A DNA stretch of 64,000 nucleotides from Roseibium album (GTDB taxonomy: Bacteria; Pseudomonadota; Alphaproteobacteria; Rhizobiales; Stappiaceae). Below are positions 61,065-64,000 of the stretch, in pieces. How positions within the stretch are numbered: position 1 is the stretch's first letter; each line of letters begins with the position of its first letter. The position numbers were made by a program, and so were the translations under genes. Where the stretch lies: contig CXTY01000034.1 in assembly GCA_001404055.1 (NCBI GenBank), positions 1 through 64,000 of the forward strand, read 5' to 3'. A model generated the notes under the pieces. It was given only the letters and a program-made list of their open reading frames with translations. It did no database searches and was not told the origin of the DNA.

Positions 61065-61678
61065 GCTGCCTCCAGCCAGGCCAGAACGTCCTGACAGTTC
61101 ATTTCGTGGGTCACCGTTGCCAGCGACAACAGCGTTGCTTCATGGACATCGGTTTTAAAGGCTGCGCTGCCATCGGTCAGGAGTACGGTGTCAATGTTGC
61201 GCAAATGCGCATCGCGTAAGGTCGAGGCCACGCCTCCGTTGGTCACGATACCGCCGACGATCAGATTGTCGATGCCGACAGCCCGCATGATGTATTCCAA
61301 GCGGGTCTGATAAAATGCGGAATAGGCGACCTTCTCGACGACGAAGTCAGCCGGATACAAGACATCGACCAACGTGTTGCCAAAGCTGCCCGGCGCAAAA
61401 TCCCCCTTCCCGAGAAAAGGGCGCAACTTTTTCAAGTGTGGGGCGATCAGCGGTTCGCCCTTGGCATCGGGCACAAGCGTGAACTGGGCCGAAATGTAGT
61501 GACCTCCGCGCTGACGCAACGCTGCGACCAGCGGTGCGATCCGCTCTGGCAGGACTGCTATGTTGTCCGAGCGCTGACCGGCGCGACCATAAGCCCCTTC
61601 CGGATGAATGAAGTCGTTTTGCAGATCGATCGTCAGGATGGCTGTCCTGGACAGGTCCCAAGTGGTCGGTTCGCTCAT
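61061..61678 (-). CDS. Isochorismatase-like hydrolase lacking the catalytic cysteine
   Basis: 205 residues of the isochorismatase/cysteine hydrolase fold. D18 (LTIDLQNDF) and K116 (VEKVAYSAF) are in place, but the nucleophile position reads GGIVTNGGVASTLRDA, with glycine at 149 where cysteine is expected (the usual T-N-x-C-V). The reading is clear on the DNA (acc aac gga ggc gtg). Either this is a natural non-cysteine subgroup (isochorismatase itself also has glycine there) or the enzyme does a different reaction. Overlaps hyuA and the lyase-like gene by four bases each. Confidence 0.85.
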   Translation of the reverse strand: MSEPTTWDLSRTAILTIDLQNDFIHPEGAYGRAGQRSDNIAVLPERIAPLVAALRQRGGHYISAQFTLVPDAKGEPLIAPHLKKLRPFLGKGDFAPGSFGNTLVDVLYPADFVVEKVAYSAFYQTRLEYIMRAVGIDNLIVGGIVTNGGVASTLRDAHLRNIDTVLLTDGSAAFKTDVHEATLLSLATVTHEMNCQDVLAWLEAA

Positions 61679-63738
61679 GACAGGTTCTCCGAAGGCTCGA
61701 TGATAGTGTTGCCGAAGTCATCGACACGGGCTTGCAGGTCCGGTTCAACCAGCACGGTGGTGTCCGGCTGTTCCAGAATGGCAGGTCCCTGAATGACGGT
61801 ACCGACAGGAAGCGCAAGCCGGTCGTAGATTGCTGTCTCGTGCCACTTCGTGCCGAAATGGACGTCACGCTTCGTTCTGGGTTCGGGTTTGCACCCACCT
61901 ATTGGTGCAAGCGCCCGGAGATCGAATTTGGGACGGAGCCCGGTTACCGCGCTGCGCAGGTTCAAGATGCGCCGGACACCGTTTTCCAGAAGCCGGCCGA
62001 AGGTCGCTTCATAGGCTGCATCAAAGGCCGCTTCAATCTCAGCCGCAGTTGGTGGCAGTACCTTTTCCTTCTCTGTCCGGACGCTAAGCGGGACCGAAAC
62101 CGTATGTGTCTGGCCAACATAGGCCATGTCCAGTTCAAAACTCAGCTCCCGGCTTTCAAAGCGTGTTCGAGCCGCATCGAGCATCACCAGTCCCTGATCC
62201 ACATGTGCCTGCATGTGGGCCGTGAGCGCGTTTGTGTCGAGTTGATCCACCAGCGAGTTGATGGTCTGAACAAAGTCCTGGCGCATGTCCGCAATTACGC
62301 AGCCCATTGCAGAGGTGACACCGGGATAGCGCGGGACGATGGCGCGGGCGATACCGACATCCTTGAGCATGGCGCCGGCATGTAAGGCACCGCCGCCGCC
62401 AAAAGGCATGAAGGCAAAACGTTTGGGATCAAAGCCACGTTCGATACTGACAAGCCGGATCGCACCGGCCATACGGGAATTGGCCACCCGCAGGATAGCC
62501 TCCGCACCCTGAACCGTGTCCATACCAAGCGGACGTCCCACATGTTGATCGATAGCTTCGGATGCAGCCTCCACGTCAAGCCTCTCAAGCTTGCCGCCAA
62601 TTGGATTGTCCGGGTCGATGCGCCCGAGAACGACATTGGCATCCGTCACGGTTGGGCGGGTGTTGCCCAGTCCATAGGCGACCGGCCCTGGATTGGATCC
62701 GGCGCTTTCGGGCCCGATATTCAAAAGCCCCCCCTTGTCGACCCAGGCGATAGATCCACCACCTGCTCCAATGGTCGTGATCTCGATCATTGGCGTGCGC
62801 ACAACCATGCCGAAATCGATGGCGGTTTGCGGCGACAGCATCGAGTGCCCGTCCGAAATCAGGGAGACATCAAAACTCGTGCCGCCCATGTCTCCGGTGA
62901 TCACATTGTCGAAGCCCGCCGAAGAGGCAATGTAACCGGCCGCGATTACCCCTGCCGCCGGGCCTGACAGCGCCGTCCTGACAGGCAGCCGGCAAGCCGT
63001 GTCGACCGCCATGACGCCGCCATTGGACTGCACGATCATGAATTCGCCGTCGAACCCACCGGAGGTCAGCGCGCGCTCCAACCGGTCCAGGTAACCGGAC
63101 ACTTCCGGCTGCAGATAGGCGTTGAGCGCAGTGGTTGAAAAGCGTTCGAACTCGCGAATTTCCGGCAGGATTTCTGAAGACGCCGACACATGAGAGCTTT
63201 GCCAGATCTCACGTACGGCTGCGACGGCCGCCACTTCGTTTTCCGGATTGGCATAGGCATTGGCAAACAGAATTGCGACAGCTTCGCAGCCCTGTGCCTG
63301 AAGCTGTCTGGCCGCCACGCGCACCGCCTCAAGATCAACCGGCTTTCGGATGGTGCCATCGGCCAATGTGCGCTCCGGCACTTCCAGACGGTTGCGCCGG
63401 TCGACGACCGGTTCGAAATCGCCTCTGAGCCCCCAAGTGCGCGGCCGGTCCCGACGCCGCATTTCCAGGACGTCGCGAAGGCCTTCTGTGCAGATGACCC
63501 CGGTTGTTGCGCCCTTACGCTCCAACAGCGCGTTGGTGCCGGCGGTCGTGCCGTGAACGACAACGGAAATCTCCGAAAGATCCGAAACCCGTTGTGAAAT
63601 GCCGTCCAGGAATCCGCCCGATTGGTCCGGACGCGTTGTCGGCACCTTTGCGACGGACGCGGTTCCGTCAGTCTCGTTCAACACGAATATGTCGGTAAAC
63701 GTACCGCCAACATCTACGCCAATCATGCGTGTGCTCAT
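61675..63738 (-). CDS. hyuA: Hydantoinase/oxoprolinase subunit A
   Basis: 687 residues from the ATG at 63738, which has GGGAGG six bases upstream; longer in-frame starts run into hyuB. ATP-dependent hydantoinase A: the N-terminal acetate-kinase-like fold opens RMIGVDVGGTFTDIFVLNE, then VVHGTTAGTNALLERKGATTG, TGDMGGTSFDVSLI and GAGGGSIAWVD. With subunit B it hydrolyses hydantoin-like rings or 5-oxoproline using ATP; acetone and acetophenone carboxylases belong to the same family. First of three coupled downstream genes. Confidence 0.93.
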   Translation of the reverse strand: MSTRMIGVDVGGTFTDIFVLNETDGTASVAKVPTTRPDQSGGFLDGISQRVSDLSEISVVVHGTTAGTNALLERKGATTGVICTEGLRDVLEMRRRDRPRTWGLRGDFEPVVDRRNRLEVPERTLADGTIRKPVDLEAVRVAARQLQAQGCEAVAILFANAYANPENEVAAVAAVREIWQSSHVSASSEILPEIREFERFSTTALNAYLQPEVSGYLDRLERALTSGGFDGEFMIVQSNGGVMAVDTACRLPVRTALSGPAAGVIAAGYIASSAGFDNVITGDMGGTSFDVSLISDGHSMLSPQTAIDFGMVVRTPMIEITTIGAGGGSIAWVDKGGLLNIGPESAGSNPGPVAYGLGNTRPTVTDANVVLGRIDPDNPIGGKLERLDVEAASEAIDQHVGRPLGMDTVQGAEAILRVANSRMAGAIRLVSIERGFDPKRFAFMPFGGGGALHAGAMLKDVGIARAIVPRYPGVTSAMGCVIADMRQDFVQTINSLVDQLDTNALTAHMQAHVDQGLVMLDAARTRFESRELSFELDMAYVGQTHTVSVPLSVRTEKEKVLPPTAAEIEAAFDAAYEATFGRLLENGVRRILNLRSAVTGLRPKFDLRALAPIGGCKPEPRTKRDVHFGTKWHETAIYDRLALPVGTVIQGPAILEQPDTTVLVEPDLQARVDDFGNTIIEPSENLS

Positions 63739-64000
63739 TGGGATACCTCCCGCCACGATGATCCATAGTGTCGATCGGCTGCTTCTGCAGCAACGAGCCC
63801 ACGCGCCACGTCCCGGGCGACATCGGCTGCCGACCGTTCTTCCGGCTTGCCGTAGCCACCCCCGCCCGGGGTTTCCAGACGAACCGCCTGGCCTTGCCGC
63901 AGTTTGATGCCGCGCATTTTCGAGGCGAGAGGCGGTCTCTCCCAACCCTCGTCCTGCTCGAACGAAAACCGGTTGAGCGCGCCGTCCTCACCATCTGCAA
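63735..64000 (-). CDS. hyuB: Hydantoinase/oxoprolinase subunit B, C-terminal part (runs off window)
   Basis: Only the last 87 residues are in the window (frame open at 64000). They read GEDGALNRFSFEQDEGWER, then MRGIKLRQGQAVRLETPGGGGYG and ERSAADVARDVARGLVAAEAA, the standard end of HyuB, where the glycine-rich PGGGGYG(N/K)P element is conserved. Its stop overlaps the hyuA start by four bases. The gene begins outside the window. Confidence 0.92.
   Translation of the reverse strand, partial: ADGEDGALNRFSFEQDEGWERPPLASKMRGIKLRQGQAVRLETPGGGGYGKPEERSAADVARDVARGLVAAEAADRHYGSSWREVSQ

Noticed and set aside
1..64000. CRISPR arrays, rRNA, tRNA, intact transposons, phage structural genes
   Set aside because: No regularly spaced repeats, tRNA-like cloverleafs, terminal inverted repeats with transposase, or phage structural signatures were seen on either strand.

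Overview
The window is bacterial chromosomal DNA of moderately high GC. Gene content suggests a marine-type alphaproteobacterium; a Roseibium/Labrenzia/Stappia-like relative is my guess from gene families only. Support comes from the number of solute uptake systems (TRAP, LIV-type ABC, CUT1-type ABC, Tct), a BKACE enzyme, an EcfG-type promoter (GGAAC-N16-CGTT) and an orphan BrnA-like antitoxin. I see no rRNA, tRNA, CRISPR array or intact insertion sequence.

Layout. 1-1419: 3' end of a secreted FG-GAP/RTX protein. 1481-6415: hexuronate-type module (uxuA plus TRAP dctPQM) facing a GntR regulator. 6991-7812: solo periplasmic binding protein. 7895-17443: IclR regulator facing a nine-gene operon (cyclase, cupin, SDR, 3-hydroxyacyl-CoA-dehydrogenase-like enzyme, LIV-type ABC transporter, BKACE cleavage enzyme). 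17489-20300: DUF1272 protein, GlxA-type regulator, ECF sigma factor and a small exported protein behind an EcfG-type promoter. 20383-31654: tricarboxylate module (tctC, a tctA-tctB fusion, PrpF-like isomerase, D-2-hydroxyacid dehydrogenase, tctDE two-component system, tcuAB, LysR). 31780-32559: ATP-grasp protein.

32676-48178 is the most interesting block: a CUT1-type ABC transporter plus a long run of overlapping genes (four SnoaL/NTF2-like proteins carrying seven domains, HisD-like dehydrogenase, glutathione transferase, SDR, LacI regulator, double cupin, MetE-like thiol/methyl transferase, alpha/beta hydrolase, RraA-type aldolase). Three copies of an operator, [T/A]TGCAT-N4-ATGCAA, lie at its two control regions and probably bind the LacI protein encoded within. 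I cannot match the whole to a described pathway.

48349-53724: SH3-domain secreted protein with a duplicated C-terminal domain, GST/LysR and PhzF/LysR divergent pairs, and a GNAT acetyltransferase. 54025-58700: acetolactate-synthase-like and iron-alcohol-dehydrogenase genes followed by a decayed zone (PhaE-like gene with no normal start codon, an in-frame stop, remnants of an alpha/beta hydrolase, an integrase tail, an orphan BrnA-like gene). 58832-64000: a compact leftward operon hyuB-hyuA-isochorismatase-like-isocitrate-lyase-like-FAD oxidoreductase, whose first gene runs off the window.

All four substrate-binding-protein genes that head a transporter operon are followed by an intercistronic hairpin before the next gene, a layout that usually gives more binding protein than membrane components.
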